A stretch of 64,000 nucleotides of DNA from Caldisericales bacterium (GCA_022707885.1 JAKIZT010000001.1:140576-204575), one strand, 5' to 3'. Shown: positions 54,989 through 63,940, counted from the stretch's first letter. Notes: generated by a model from the sequence alone, not told the origin. A program made the numbers and translations.

Positions 54989-56263
54989 ATGGACTACAAG
55001 GTAGACATTCCAAAAATAATGCTTGGCCTCAATATCATCATTATTGGGTTGTACATACTTTTGGGAAACACAGGAGTGGTGGATTTTGGCTATCTGGCAT
55101 ATTTTATTAAATTCTGGCCGTTGATAATAATCACAATCGGCCTGGACATGATCCTGCGCAATTACAATCTTGGCTACATTGGTTCAGTGATTTTTTCCAT
55201 CTTTCTTATTCTGGCAATAATTGCATCCACCAATGGACCTGCTGGCTCATCGGTAAGAAAATTTCTTACTGTTCCAGAAAATCCTACTTCATGGTCGGAC
55301 TACTGGGGAGGCTGGAACATCAATATTTTTGATTTTACACCGGCCGAGACAAAATCTTACTCGGAGAAACTTGATCCTGTACCAAAAGCAATCGTATTCG
55401 ACATGTCTTCATCCAGGGTAAAAAACGCCTCCATCATACTGAAAAAATCACCAACCGCTTCAATAAAGTATGACATCATGCTCAGGTCGAAAACGGGGGA
55501 TGAAAAAAAACTCTCCCTGATAACAGATTTCGATGGAAGTTTGACAATAAAAGAACCTGAAAAAAACGATATTGATCTAAAAATCAAGATGGAAGTTCAA
55601 ATCCCGGAAACAACAGTCTGTATCTTCAGGGGAACACAGGGTTCGATCGAAGTACAGGATAATTGGAAGGGTAGTCTTGACTTTGCTGGCCTCGTCAATT
55701 ATTCAATCAAAGCAAAAAATCTAGACGAGAATTTCGAATTCAAGACTGTCTCTGGCTCTATAGACGTGGGATCAGCGAAAAACATGAGGATTGAAACAGG
55801 TTCCGGTAGCATAACAATGGAAGGGACCACTGGAGAGTTAACTGCAACAACAATCTCTGGTTCAGTAATCATTAACTCATTTGAAAATGGTATTATAAAA
55901 ACAACTTCTGGCGACATAAGCGTAAGAAGTACCGGAAAGATAGAAATAAAAACAATCTCTGGGGACGTAAAGGTGGAATCGGTGGGGAACATGATGTCTA
56001 TCTCAACAACATCAGGTGACATAATGATCGGGGAATTCAACTCAAATTCTAGTTCTTCAAAGATTTCTTCCATATCCGGTGATGTGTCGATGGGGCTCGG
56101 AAAACAGGCATCAATAAAAGGCGAGTGCTCTTCAACAAGTGGCGATATAAATCTTTCAGGCCTGAAAAGAACTGAATCTAAAAACGGGTTCATGTTTGGT
56201 GATGGAAGAGGTTCACTTGACATTTCAACAACATCAGGCGACATTTCAGTTTTGGAGAGATAA
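54989..56263 (+). CDS. Membrane protein with DUF4097-type beta-helix of TSGD repeats
   Basis: 424 residues. The first 75 form three membrane helices with a short LiaF-like/DUF5668 pattern (FWPLIIITIGLDMIL). The rest is extracytoplasmic and ends in a repetitive beta-helix of the DUF4097 adhesin-like kind: about nine copies of a turn of the type xxSGDI/xxSGSI between residues about 250 and 424. Proteins of this sort act with envelope-stress sensors (LiaF); the sensor kinase just upstream makes that plausible here. GGAGG in the kinase gene serves as its ribosome-binding site. Codon repetition follows the protein repeat; it is not a DNA satellite. Confidence 0.82.
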   Translation: MDYKVDIPKIMLGLNIIIIGLYILLGNTGVVDFGYLAYFIKFWPLIIITIGLDMILRNYNLGYIGSVIFSIFLILAIIASTNGPAGSSVRKFLTVPENPTSWSDYWGGWNINIFDFTPAETKSYSEKLDPVPKAIVFDMSSSRVKNASIILKKSPTASIKYDIMLRSKTGDEKKLSLITDFDGSLTIKEPEKNDIDLKIKMEVQIPETTVCIFRGTQGSIEVQDNWKGSLDFAGLVNYSIKAKNLDENFEFKTVSGSIDVGSAKNMRIETGSGSITMEGTTGELTATTISGSVIINSFENGIIKTTSGDISVRSTGKIEIKTISGDVKVESVGNMMSISTTSGDIMIGEFNSNSSSSKISSISGDVSMGLGKQASIKGECSSTSGDINLSGLKRTESKNGFMFGDGRGSLDISTTSGDISVLER

Positions 56264-56264
56264 C

Positions 56265-56924
56265 ATGAAACACAAATACAACCCGCCAGGGACCAAAACA
56301 GCATCAGCAAAACCAGTGAAAACTATTGCAAAAACCAAAAAACAATCGCAAAAAGCAAACAATTTCAAGTTCTGGACAATACTCATCGGGTCAATCATCC
56401 TGGTTGGCAGTATCGTCTTGGCAATCACGCTGGGCAATGGGCAAAATGGAAAAACAACACCAACAGGCGATCCAGTTTCAGTGCTCCCAAAACTTGATCC
56501 ATCAAAATTTTCGCCAAAAGCCATCGATTTCACGCTCAAGGACACCGAAGGAACGGCACACAAACTGTCTGATCATGGTGGAAGACCAGTTTTTCTGGAC
56601 TTCACAGCATCATGGTGTGGCTGGTGCAAAAAACAGGCCCCGGACATGAAAAAACTGTTCCAGAAATATGGAAATATAGTCCAGTTCTTCGCTATTGATG
56701 TCAACGAGCCCCTGAATGTCGTCAAAAGCTATAAAGAGGAGGAATCTGCCCCGTGGCCCTTCCTTCTCGATGAGAATAGTCAGGTTACAGGGCAATATGG
56801 CGTAAAGGGGTATCCTCACTACATACTACTTTCCCCGGATGGAACAATCAACAAGGTACAAAGCGGCTACAGCGAAAGTTTTTTTCAGGATTTTTCCGGC
56901 GCAATTGAAGGAATTATTCGTTGA
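56265..56924 (+). CDS. Membrane-anchored thioredoxin-like protein (TlpA/ResA type)
   Basis: 219 residues. A basic cytoplasmic tail (about 1-35) and one membrane helix (36-57) are followed by a secreted thioredoxin fold: FLDFTASWCGWCKKQAPDMKKL with the redox pair Cys118 and Cys121 (CGWC), and the cis-proline GVKGYPHYILL. Such proteins reduce or transfer disulfides outside the membrane, for example in cytochrome maturation. It starts 2 bases after the DUF4097 gene and is last in the dnaE operon; the rnpB promoter overlaps its stop. Confidence 0.9.
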   Translation: MKHKYNPPGTKTASAKPVKTIAKTKKQSQKANNFKFWTILIGSIILVGSIVLAITLGNGQNGKTTPTGDPVSVLPKLDPSKFSPKAIDFTLKDTEGTAHKLSDHGGRPVFLDFTASWCGWCKKQAPDMKKLFQKYGNIVQFFAIDVNEPLNVVKSYKEEESAPWPFLLDENSQVTGQYGVKGYPHYILLSPDGTINKVQSGYSESFFQDFSGAIEGIIR

Positions 56925-56948
56925 AAAACTCAGGATGGGTGGTATTAT
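56921..56948 (+). promoter_or_regulatory. Promoter of rnpB
   Basis: TTGAAA (56921-56926, overlapping the previous stop), a 16-base spacer and TATTAT (56943-56948). The first base of the RNase P P1 stem is 9 bases after the -10 box, as expected for the start of a stable RNA. Confidence 0.75.
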
Positions 56949-56956
56949 GTTGAATG

Positions 56957-57274
56957 TCTCAAGCGGGCAGGCAATCGCGGGGTTTAACGCCTCGAGGAAA
57001 GTCCGGGCTCCGCAGAGCAGGGTGCTGGGCGCAAGCCCAGTAGGCGCAAGCTTAAGGAAAGTGCAACAGAAAATATACCGCGCCCCAAAAGGGCGCAAGG
57101 GTGAAATGGCGGGGCAAGAGCCCACCGGCATCCGGGTGACCGGATGGCCATGTAAACCCCACCCGGAGCAAGGCCAAATAGGAGGAGGTCAAGGGCTGCT
57201 CGTCCGTCTCCTCGGGTAGGCCGCCTAGAGAAATGATTGCCCACGACAAAACCCGGCTTACAACCCGCTTGGGA
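56957..57274 (+). ncRNA. rnpB: RNase P RNA, class A
   Basis: A complete bacterial RNase P RNA of about 318 bases, the catalytic subunit that trims the 5' leader of tRNAs. Landmarks: GAGGAAAGUCCGGGCUCC (from 56993), GUGCAACAGAAAAUAUACCGC, AGAGCCCACCG, CCACCCGGAGCAAGGCCAAAUAGG and ACGACAAAACCCGGCUUA near the 3' end. The P1 helix pairs TCTCAAGCGGG (56957-56967) with CCCGCTTGGGA (57264-57274), 11 bp with one G-U, fixing both ends. Helix P18 is missing: only CGC lies between GGGUAGGC and CUAGAG. The 3' part overlaps the rsmH reading frame. Confidence 0.97.
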
Positions 57275-58159
57275 CAGGGACAGTACCATCACACCCCGGT
57301 CATGCTCCATGAAGCAATGGCCTTCCTTCGCCCTGAAAGAGGAGGGGTATATTTCGATTGCACATGTGGAGAGGGGGGCCACTCGGAGGCTATCCTCAGA
57401 GCATCATCCGATTCGAAAACAGTCTGCATGGATCTTGACCTCAACATGCTCATGGTGGCAAAAGAGAGATTCAAGGAGTTTGAAGGCCGCACATGGTTCG
57501 TCCACACGAATTTTGCCGATATAGACAAAGCAGCATCTCTGGCTAACGTTACAAACTCTGATGGCATCCTCATGGATCTTGGCATTTCAATGGCCCACCT
57601 CAAGAGTGAAAAAAGGGGCATCACATTCATGGAAGACCAGCCACTGGACATGAGGCTTGATGTAAACAGGGGAGAGCCGGCACACTCGATACTTTCAAGG
57701 ATCAAATTTGAAGAGCTGGCCAGGATCATAAGCGAATACGGCGAAGAGAGGTTCGCCGGGAAAATAGCAAGGGCAATCATCAACGCCAGGGAGAAGGAGC
57801 CAATAAATACAACAGGACAGCTGGTCAAGATAATCAGCTCCGTTGTGCCAAGGTCCGGCAGGATCAACCCTGCCACGAGGACTTTTCAGGCGCTCAGGAT
57901 TTTGGTAAACCAGGAGCTGGAAAGTCTCGAAGAGGCAATCCCAAAATGCCTTGATCTGCTTGGCTGGGACGGAACTCTGGTTGTGATCTCCTACCACTCT
58001 CTGGAGGACAGGATCGTAAAAAACGCTTTCAAAAATGCCGCGGACAAAGGTTTTGAAATCCTCACAAAAAAACCTTTGTGCCCTTCCGAAGAAGAAATTG
58101 AAGCAAACCCGGCTTCGCGCTCTGCCAAGATGAGGGCCATCAGGAGGAAGGGTGGCTAA
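57233..58159 (+). CDS. rsmH: 16S rRNA m4C1402 methyltransferase
   Basis: Up to 308 residues. HTPVMLHEAM, the SAM loop FDCTCGEGGHSEAIL, DGILMDLGISMAHL, GEERFAGKIARAI and VISYHSLEDRIVKNAF are the RsmH/MraW signatures. It methylates N4 of C1402 in 16S rRNA and normally opens the dcw (division and wall) cluster, as here. The start is unclear: ATG 57233 and TTG 57269 both lie inside rnpB, and neither has a Shine-Dalgarno; the next ATG would cut into the conserved region. The stop overlaps the GTG start of the FtsL-like gene by 8 bases. Confidence 0.93.
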   Translation: MIAHDKTRLTTRLGQGQYHHTPVMLHEAMAFLRPERGGVYFDCTCGEGGHSEAILRASSDSKTVCMDLDLNMLMVAKERFKEFEGRTWFVHTNFADIDKAASLANVTNSDGILMDLGISMAHLKSEKRGITFMEDQPLDMRLDVNRGEPAHSILSRIKFEELARIISEYGEERFAGKIARAIINAREKEPINTTGQLVKIISSVVPRSGRINPATRTFQALRILVNQELESLEEAIPKCLDLLGWDGTLVVISYHSLEDRIVKNAFKNAADKGFEILTKKPLCPSEEEIEANPASRSAKMRAIRRKGG

Positions 58160-58466
58160 GAAGAAAAAGAACAAAAAAGGCAGAAGGGTTCTCTTATTTA
58201 TCGCGGTAATTTTTGCAGTATGGTGGGTCTGGATGTATTTCTCGAACCACATGCAGGCGGTCAAGCTGGAAACTGAAATCGCCAAAAAAATTGACCTCAA
58301 GGAACAGCTCCAGAGGGAACTGGCTGATCTGAACCAGAAGCGCAAGGAAATGCTTTCCCTTGGTGAGATAAAGGAATATGCCACAAAAAACCTGGGCATG
58401 GTTGTGTCTTCAGGAAAAAGGTTCTTCCTTCCCGACCCGAGAATTCTTCCGAAGGACCAGAAATGA
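58152..58466 (+). CDS. FtsL/DivIC-like septum protein
   Basis: 104 residues starting at GTG 58152: a lysine-rich cytoplasmic tail (KKKKNKKGRR), one membrane helix (about 13-31) and a coiled-coil stretch (ETEIAKKIDLKEQLQRELADLNQKRKEML) ending in LGEIKEYATKNLGM, the typical FtsL/DivIC end. Position between rsmH and ftsI is where ftsL normally lies, so the function as a divisome scaffold is inferred chiefly from context. It overlaps ftsI by 4 bases (ATGA). Confidence 0.85.
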   Translation: MAKKKKNKKGRRVLLFIAVIFAVWWVWMYFSNHMQAVKLETEIAKKIDLKEQLQRELADLNQKRKEMLSLGEIKEYATKNLGMVVSSGKRFFLPDPRILPKDQK

Positions 58467-60196
58467 AGCAGTTCAAACCAAACACTTTCAGGCTTGGTTT
58501 TATGCTTTTTTTGTGTGTTGCGCTTTTTGGAACACTTTTTGTAAAACTTTTTATTGTCCAGTTTATCAACGCAAACGAATTCAACCAGAGGGCCAAACAG
58601 CAATATCGCAAACCCAACGAGGAAATACCGGCAACAAGGGGAGAGATTTTTGACAGGAACGGTATCCGGCTGGTCACAAATTCCATAACCTACGACCTTG
58701 TCTGCGAGCCTGAGAAGATATCGAACCCGGACGGCATGGGTGAGGCAATATCAAGTGTCATAGGAATGGAGTCAAAAACAGTCCAGGAAAGACTCAAAGG
58801 AACTGGTGGCACCAAAAGCTACACCATCATAAAGAAAAACCTTGATTCAAAGCTGGCCGACAAGATAAGATCATTTGGATTCAAGGGAATATGGCTTGAA
58901 ACAAGATTTGTAAGGTCATACCCCCAACAAAACCTTGCATCTCCACTGATTGGATTTACAGGCAACGATAATCATGGAAAATATGGCCTCGAAATCGATT
59001 TTGACAAGGAACTCTCTGGAGAGAGCGGTCTCAGGACATATCCGATGGATTCCAAAGGCATAGCAGGAAGAACCTACAAAGTCTTAAAACCTGTCCTTAA
59101 TGGAAAATCACTCTACCTGACTATAGACAATACAATCCAGTTCGTTGTCGAGGAAGAACTGGAGCGCACCTGCAGGGAATGGAATGCAAAAGGCGGGGCA
59201 TGCGTAATAATGAATCCCCAGACAGGCGAGATTATTGCTTGTGTATCCTACCCCACTTACAACCTGAACGATGCACTCAATTCAAACGACAACCAGAGAA
59301 GAAACCGCGCACTCAACTATGTCTACGAGCCAGGGTCAGTATTCAAGGGCATAGTCACTGCAGCGGCCCTTGAGCTGGGTAAAATAGATGACAATTTCAC
59401 AGCCGACTGCGCCGGTCGCACAGTTTTCAAGGGCTATCGACTTTTCTGCAACAACAGGCACGGACACCAGGAAAAACTTGCAGAAGAGCTCAAAAACTCC
59501 TGCAACATGGCCTTCATGAAGATAGGCCAGCTCATTGGCAAAGACCTGTGCAGGTTCGTCAATGATTTTGGCTTTGGGAAAAAAACTGGCACCGGGGCAC
59601 ATGAGGAATCTGGCCTTGTCAAAAATTCCCGCTCCTGGGACGATGTCACGATAGCAACTGTCTCATACGGACAGGGAGTCAGCGTCACCCCGCTCCAGCT
59701 GGCGCAGGCATACTCTGCACTTGCAAATGGCGGTGTCCTCATGAAGCCAATACTGATACAGCAAATATATGATCCCAATAAAGGGACTTTCGAGAGGAAC
59801 GCCCCACAACCAATAAGACAGGTCGTATCAAAAAAGACTGCGGACCATGTCCTCAGGCTGCTCACCGAAGTTGTGGACATGAAAGAGGACGGCGTTCACC
59901 AGGCCAAAATCCCAGGATATTCAGTGGCAGGCAAAACAGGCACCACACCAAAGACAACGGCAAGCGGAGACTACCAGTTCAGCAAATTTGATTGCAGTTT
60001 TTGCGGCATAGTGCCTTCCGATCCACTTGCACCACAAAAACTTGTTGTCCTTGTCGCAATTGACGAACCTTATAAAACAACCGCAAGCGGCGGAAGGATA
60101 AACCCCTTTGGCTCGACAACCGCCGCTCCATGCTTCAAGAGAATAGCAGAACGCATACTTTCAGATCTCAGGATCGCACCCAAGGAGATAAAATGA
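58463..60196 (+). CDS. ftsI: Peptidoglycan transpeptidase, FtsI/PBP2 class B
   Basis: 577 residues: membrane anchor (10-30), pedestal (ATRGEIFDRNGIRL) and a transpeptidase domain with SxxK at Ser292-Lys295 (EPGSVFKG), SxN at Ser346-Asn348 (SCN) and KTG at 491-493 (VAGKTGTTP). It cross-links septal peptidoglycan. There is no PASTA domain. The gene follows the FtsL-like gene and overlaps murE by 4 bases. Confidence 0.95.
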   Translation: MKQFKPNTFRLGFMLFLCVALFGTLFVKLFIVQFINANEFNQRAKQQYRKPNEEIPATRGEIFDRNGIRLVTNSITYDLVCEPEKISNPDGMGEAISSVIGMESKTVQERLKGTGGTKSYTIIKKNLDSKLADKIRSFGFKGIWLETRFVRSYPQQNLASPLIGFTGNDNHGKYGLEIDFDKELSGESGLRTYPMDSKGIAGRTYKVLKPVLNGKSLYLTIDNTIQFVVEEELERTCREWNAKGGACVIMNPQTGEIIACVSYPTYNLNDALNSNDNQRRNRALNYVYEPGSVFKGIVTAAALELGKIDDNFTADCAGRTVFKGYRLFCNNRHGHQEKLAEELKNSCNMAFMKIGQLIGKDLCRFVNDFGFGKKTGTGAHEESGLVKNSRSWDDVTIATVSYGQGVSVTPLQLAQAYSALANGGVLMKPILIQQIYDPNKGTFERNAPQPIRQVVSKKTADHVLRLLTEVVDMKEDGVHQAKIPGYSVAGKTGTTPKTTASGDYQFSKFDCSFCGIVPSDPLAPQKLVVLVAIDEPYKTTASGGRINPFGSTTAAPCFKRIAERILSDLRIAPKEIK

Positions 60197-61656
60197 GGGC
60201 AAGGGAACTTTTTGGAAAAGCTGGCTTCGCGTACAGTGGGCCAGATTTTGAAGTTTCAGAGATTATTTTTGATTCAAGAAAAGCTGGCCCTGGAAAAGTT
60301 TTTGTTGCCCTCAGGGGTTCCCATACTGATGGACACAAATTTATTGACAATGCAATCGGGGCCGGTTCAGAAGTTGCAGTTTCCGAAGAAATCGGTATGA
60401 GCAGAATTGTTGTTCCAGACACAAAAACGGCCCTGGCAAACCTTTCGCACGCTTTCTACGGTTATCCGTCCAGGAGCCTTAAACTTTGCGGAGTGACGGC
60501 AACCAATGGCAAAACAACCACCACACACATGATCGCACAACTCCTCAGGGGAGTTGACCCAAAAGTTGGCCTGGTGGGAACTGCCGGACATTACCTCCCA
60601 ACTGGCAGAATACAACCGGACATAAGCAATCCAACAACAACCCCTTATCCAACCATCATCGATGAATACCTTTCCGGAATGAAAGGGGCTGGCTCAAAGT
60701 ATGCTGTGCTGGAGCTTTCAAGTTTCGGGCTCGAGTGCGGAAGGGTCATCGGTCTTGAGTTCGATACCATCGGCATCGGGAACATAACCCATTGCCACCA
60801 TGCGCTCCTTCACGGCACGCATGAAAACTACGTCAAAATAAAAATCGATTCACTCGACCTTTTGAAACCTGAAGGTATCGCGGTACTCAACATCGAAGAC
60901 CAGTATTACCAGGACGCACTGTCAAAAGTGGAGGGGAAGAAAATCATCACGTTTGGCGCAAAAAAAGGCGACATCCACATTGCAGGCTTCAAACCAACCC
61001 TGAAAGGTTCAGAGGTAATGGCGAGCATCTTTGGAAAAACCCACACATACAGATTGAATGTGCCAAGTGTTGCCAATGCACTCAATTCACTCTGTGCCAT
61101 AGGAATTGCCGAAGCAGTGGGGGTCCAGTCGGCCCCACTCCTTGGTTTGTTAGAGCAGATGCCGGAGATTCCAGGCAGGTGGAACTGGATTGACGAATGC
61201 CAGCCATTCGCTGTTGTCGTCGACAAGGCAAACACACCAGCAGCACTCGAAACTGTCGTGGAACACATGGAATCGGTGCGCCCAAAAAGAAAGATCATCA
61301 TCACAAACAACGTCGGCGAGGGTGACCCAAAAGCAAGGGAAAAGCTGGCCGAGATTGCATCCAGAACATGCGACCTGACAATAATCACCTACGGCGTGGC
61401 AAAGGGTGAGGACATTGACTCGACAGTCAACCAATTTGCATCATTCATGGAAAAGCATGGTGGGAAATACAAAATTATCAAAGACAGGACAGAGGCGATC
61501 CATTGGGCCATAAACCAGGCCCAGGAAGGCGACTTTATTGCCATACTGGGGAGAGGGGACGAAGACGGAATGTACATCAGGGGCCAGTGGTTTGAGGTGG
61601 ACGACAGGATCGAGGCCAAAAAAGCCCTGAAAGCAAGAGGTTTTGGATGCAACTGA
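60193..61656 (+). CDS. murE: MurE-like UDP-MurNAc-tripeptide synthetase
   Basis: 487 residues. N-domain DSRKAGPGKVFVALRG, ATP loop GVTATNGKTTTTHM (100-113), the lysine region THENYVKIKIDSLDLL and GRGDEDGMYI end identify a MurE-type ligase that adds residue 3 of the stem peptide. The segment that in most enzymes reads DNPR and reads the third amino acid is here NNVGEGDP (372-379), so diaminopimelate or lysine cannot be assigned. The usual DYAHTP is DKANTP. ATG overlaps the ftsI stop (ATGA). Confidence 0.9.
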   Translation: MRARELFGKAGFAYSGPDFEVSEIIFDSRKAGPGKVFVALRGSHTDGHKFIDNAIGAGSEVAVSEEIGMSRIVVPDTKTALANLSHAFYGYPSRSLKLCGVTATNGKTTTTHMIAQLLRGVDPKVGLVGTAGHYLPTGRIQPDISNPTTTPYPTIIDEYLSGMKGAGSKYAVLELSSFGLECGRVIGLEFDTIGIGNITHCHHALLHGTHENYVKIKIDSLDLLKPEGIAVLNIEDQYYQDALSKVEGKKIITFGAKKGDIHIAGFKPTLKGSEVMASIFGKTHTYRLNVPSVANALNSLCAIGIAEAVGVQSAPLLGLLEQMPEIPGRWNWIDECQPFAVVVDKANTPAALETVVEHMESVRPKRKIIITNNVGEGDPKAREKLAEIASRTCDLTIITYGVAKGEDIDSTVNQFASFMEKHGGKYKIIKDRTEAIHWAINQAQEGDFIAILGRGDEDGMYIRGQWFEVDDRIEAKKALKARGFGCN

Positions 61657-62984
61657 CAATAAGAGAAATAGCCAGTCTTTTTGGCCAGAGATTTGATGGC
61701 AAGGACGTTGAAATAGCAGGGTTTTCCATAGACTCGAGGGAAACAAACCTCGGCGAAGTGTTTTTTGCCATCAAAGGCCAGAATGTCGACGGTCACGAGT
61801 TTGCATTGCAGGCCCAGGAAAAAGGTGCAGCGCTTGTCGTTTGCGAAAAACCACTCCAGGTTGGTATCCCGCAAGTCATTGTCCCATCCACCGAAGAGGC
61901 GATGATAACACTCGGTGCATACTACAAAAACAAATTCAATTGCCAGGTGGTTGGCATAACAGGTTCAGCCGGAAAAACCACCACCAAGGAGCTGACCGCC
62001 CAGATGCTCTCTGCTCGATACCAGGTGGCCAAAAACGAAGGCAACCGTAATACCCCTATCGGACTCCCGATGGCGCTGAAAGTACTCGAAAATGATACTG
62101 AAATTTTCGTAGCAGAGCTTTCCGGATCATTCATGGATGAAATACCCAAACTTCTAAAGATAGTTAGACCTGTCGTTGGCGTCATAACAAATGTTGGCCC
62201 ATCACACCTTGAAACGCTTGGTGATATTGATGGCGTGGCAAAATCAAAGTCCCAGCTCATTGAATCGTTGCCAGTGGGCGGGTTGGCAGTCCTGAATGCA
62301 GATGACCCAAGGTGCAGGGCAATGTCATCAAAAACAAGATGCAAGAAAGTAACATTCGGCTTTGATCCTGAAGCTGACATTCAGGGAAGGTTGATTGACG
62401 GGCTCATAACGGTCAAAAGTTGCGGAAAAGCATACACTTTCAGACCACATCAGGACTCCATCCATTTCATGTATGATGCGCTCGCATCAATGGCCGTGGC
62501 AACCGAATACGGAATCCCGCTGAAGGAATGTGTTGAGGTGGCCGCCGATTTCAAACCTGTCGAGGGTAGGGGTACAATCATCATCAATCCTACCGGAGTG
62601 AGAATCATAGACGAAAGCTACAACGCAAATCCAGTTTCAATGAAAGAGACCCTTCGTTCCCTTGCTGCCAAACCAGGGAGAAGGTTTGCAATACTGGCAG
62701 ACATGCTCCAGCTTGGTGAAGATTCGGAAAAGCTGCACCAGGAGCTTGGCGAATTTGTTGCATCACTACGCCTTGACGGGGTCTATTTATTCGGTAATCT
62801 GTCAAAACGTTTGGCCCAAAACTGCCCCAGGTCACTGCATTTTGAAACAAAAAAGGACCTGCTGGATGCTATTTCACCGCGTTTATCAAGCGGTGATTGG
62901 GTCCTGGTCAAGGGTTCGAACGGCATGGGAATGAAAGAGGTTGTCCGGTCTCTGGCAACCCATGCAAATAAGGAGGAAAGATGA
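61647..62984 (+). CDS. murF: UDP-MurNAc-tripeptide:D-Ala-D-Ala ligase
   Basis: 445 residues: FSIDSRETNLGEVFFAIKG, the ATP loop GITGSAGKTTTKE, NEGNRNTPIGLPM, FVAELSGSFMDEI, VITNVGPSHLETLG and RIIDESYNANPVSM are MurF landmarks. It attaches D-Ala-D-Ala to the tripeptide to finish the lipid II pentapeptide. The ATG overlaps murE by 10 bases. mraY, the usual next gene, is not here; speE follows instead. Confidence 0.96.
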   Translation: MQLTIREIASLFGQRFDGKDVEIAGFSIDSRETNLGEVFFAIKGQNVDGHEFALQAQEKGAALVVCEKPLQVGIPQVIVPSTEEAMITLGAYYKNKFNCQVVGITGSAGKTTTKELTAQMLSARYQVAKNEGNRNTPIGLPMALKVLENDTEIFVAELSGSFMDEIPKLLKIVRPVVGVITNVGPSHLETLGDIDGVAKSKSQLIESLPVGGLAVLNADDPRCRAMSSKTRCKKVTFGFDPEADIQGRLIDGLITVKSCGKAYTFRPHQDSIHFMYDALASMAVATEYGIPLKECVEVAADFKPVEGRGTIIINPTGVRIIDESYNANPVSMKETLRSLAAKPGRRFAILADMLQLGEDSEKLHQELGEFVASLRLDGVYLFGNLSKRLAQNCPRSLHFETKKDLLDAISPRLSSGDWVLVKGSNGMGMKEVVRSLATHANKEER

Positions 62985-63910
62985 TAGAGAAGAACTGGAT
63001 ATGGTTCCATGACCACTTCGGGAAGGGCGAAGAGCACCATCATGCAATCACGAGATTTATAGCCCAGGTTGATACGCCATTTCAGCACGTTGAAATAGGT
63101 ATTTCGCCATATTTTGGCAAGATGATCATCATTGACGGTGACGTTCAGTCGTCAGTTGTTGATGAGCACGTTTACCACGAGCTCATTGTTCACCCTGCCC
63201 TTTTCTCACACCCGAACCCAAAATCTATACTAATCCTTGGTGGTGGCGAAGGCGCAACACTGAGGGAAATCCTGAAACACAAAACCGTAGAGCGCGTTGT
63301 CATGTGCGATATTGATAGGCAAGCTGTCGATCTCTTCAAGACACACCTTCCAGAATGGCACCAGAACTCATTTTATGATCCAAGGGTCGAGCTCATCCAC
63401 GGAGATGCAAGGGCCTATCTGGAAAAAGCTCCAGATGAAGAATTTGATGTGATAATTTCTGATCTCACCGAACCATATTCTGGCGGTCCATCCCAGAGAC
63501 TTTTCTCTGTCGAGTGTTATGAAGAAATGGCAAGGGTGACTGGTCCGGATGGCGTATATTCAGCACAGGGTTCACTCCTCAGGCTTCAGACTTATGAAGT
63601 TCATCTTGTGATCAAGACAACATGCCAAACTGCATTCCCATACGCAAGATCATGTGCTGGATACATTCAATCCTACGACACTCCCTGGAGCTTTATAACC
63701 GCAACCAAAAAGCAAATCCCTTCAATTGACAACAGGATTGATGAACTTATAGCCGAGAGAATCAATGGCGATCTGAAATTTTACGACCAGGAAGCCCACA
63801 ACCATGCTTTTTCGCTCCCAAAGGACATCAGAGCTCTGCTTTCAAAAAAAATCGATCCAATAACCGACAGCAAGCCGTTCTCCCGTGAATCAAAATCAAT
63901 AGACATGTAA
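62981..63910 (+). CDS. speE: Aminopropyltransferase (spermidine synthase family, Thermus-like)
   Basis: 309 residues. The SAM-type nucleotide loop is LILGGGEGATLRE (GGG at 87-89), and LPEWHQNSFYDPRVELIHGDARAYL plus IISDLTEP match SpeE-family enzymes, which move an aminopropyl group from decarboxylated AdoMet to a diamine or to agmatine. The GGGEGATLRE form, not GGGDGGTLRE, and the EWHQ...DPR pattern are those I recall from Thermus-type and thermospermine-type enzymes, so the acceptor may not be putrescine. It overlaps murF by 4 bases and is ended by a terminator. Confidence 0.9.
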   Translation: MIEKNWIWFHDHFGKGEEHHHAITRFIAQVDTPFQHVEIGISPYFGKMIIIDGDVQSSVVDEHVYHELIVHPALFSHPNPKSILILGGGEGATLREILKHKTVERVVMCDIDRQAVDLFKTHLPEWHQNSFYDPRVELIHGDARAYLEKAPDEEFDVIISDLTEPYSGGPSQRLFSVECYEEMARVTGPDGVYSAQGSLLRLQTYEVHLVIKTTCQTAFPYARSCAGYIQSYDTPWSFITATKKQIPSIDNRIDELIAERINGDLKFYDQEAHNHAFSLPKDIRALLSKKIDPITDSKPFSRESKSIDM

Positions 63911-63940
63911 TCTTTAGCAAACAGCCGAAACAAATTAAAA

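Noticed and set aside
55735..56262. Repeated TCxGGxGAyATx-like units resembling a DNA repeat array
   Set aside because: Spacing follows a protein beta-helix repeat and codons vary; no constant repeats or spacers, so not CRISPR or a satellite.
56839..57219. Open frame across the rnpB region
   Set aside because: The sequence is explained by RNase P RNA structure; the frame has no protein features.
57695..58603. 302-codon minus-strand open frame
   Set aside because: It crosses rsmH, the FtsL-like gene and ftsI on the opposite strand and has no recognisable motif.
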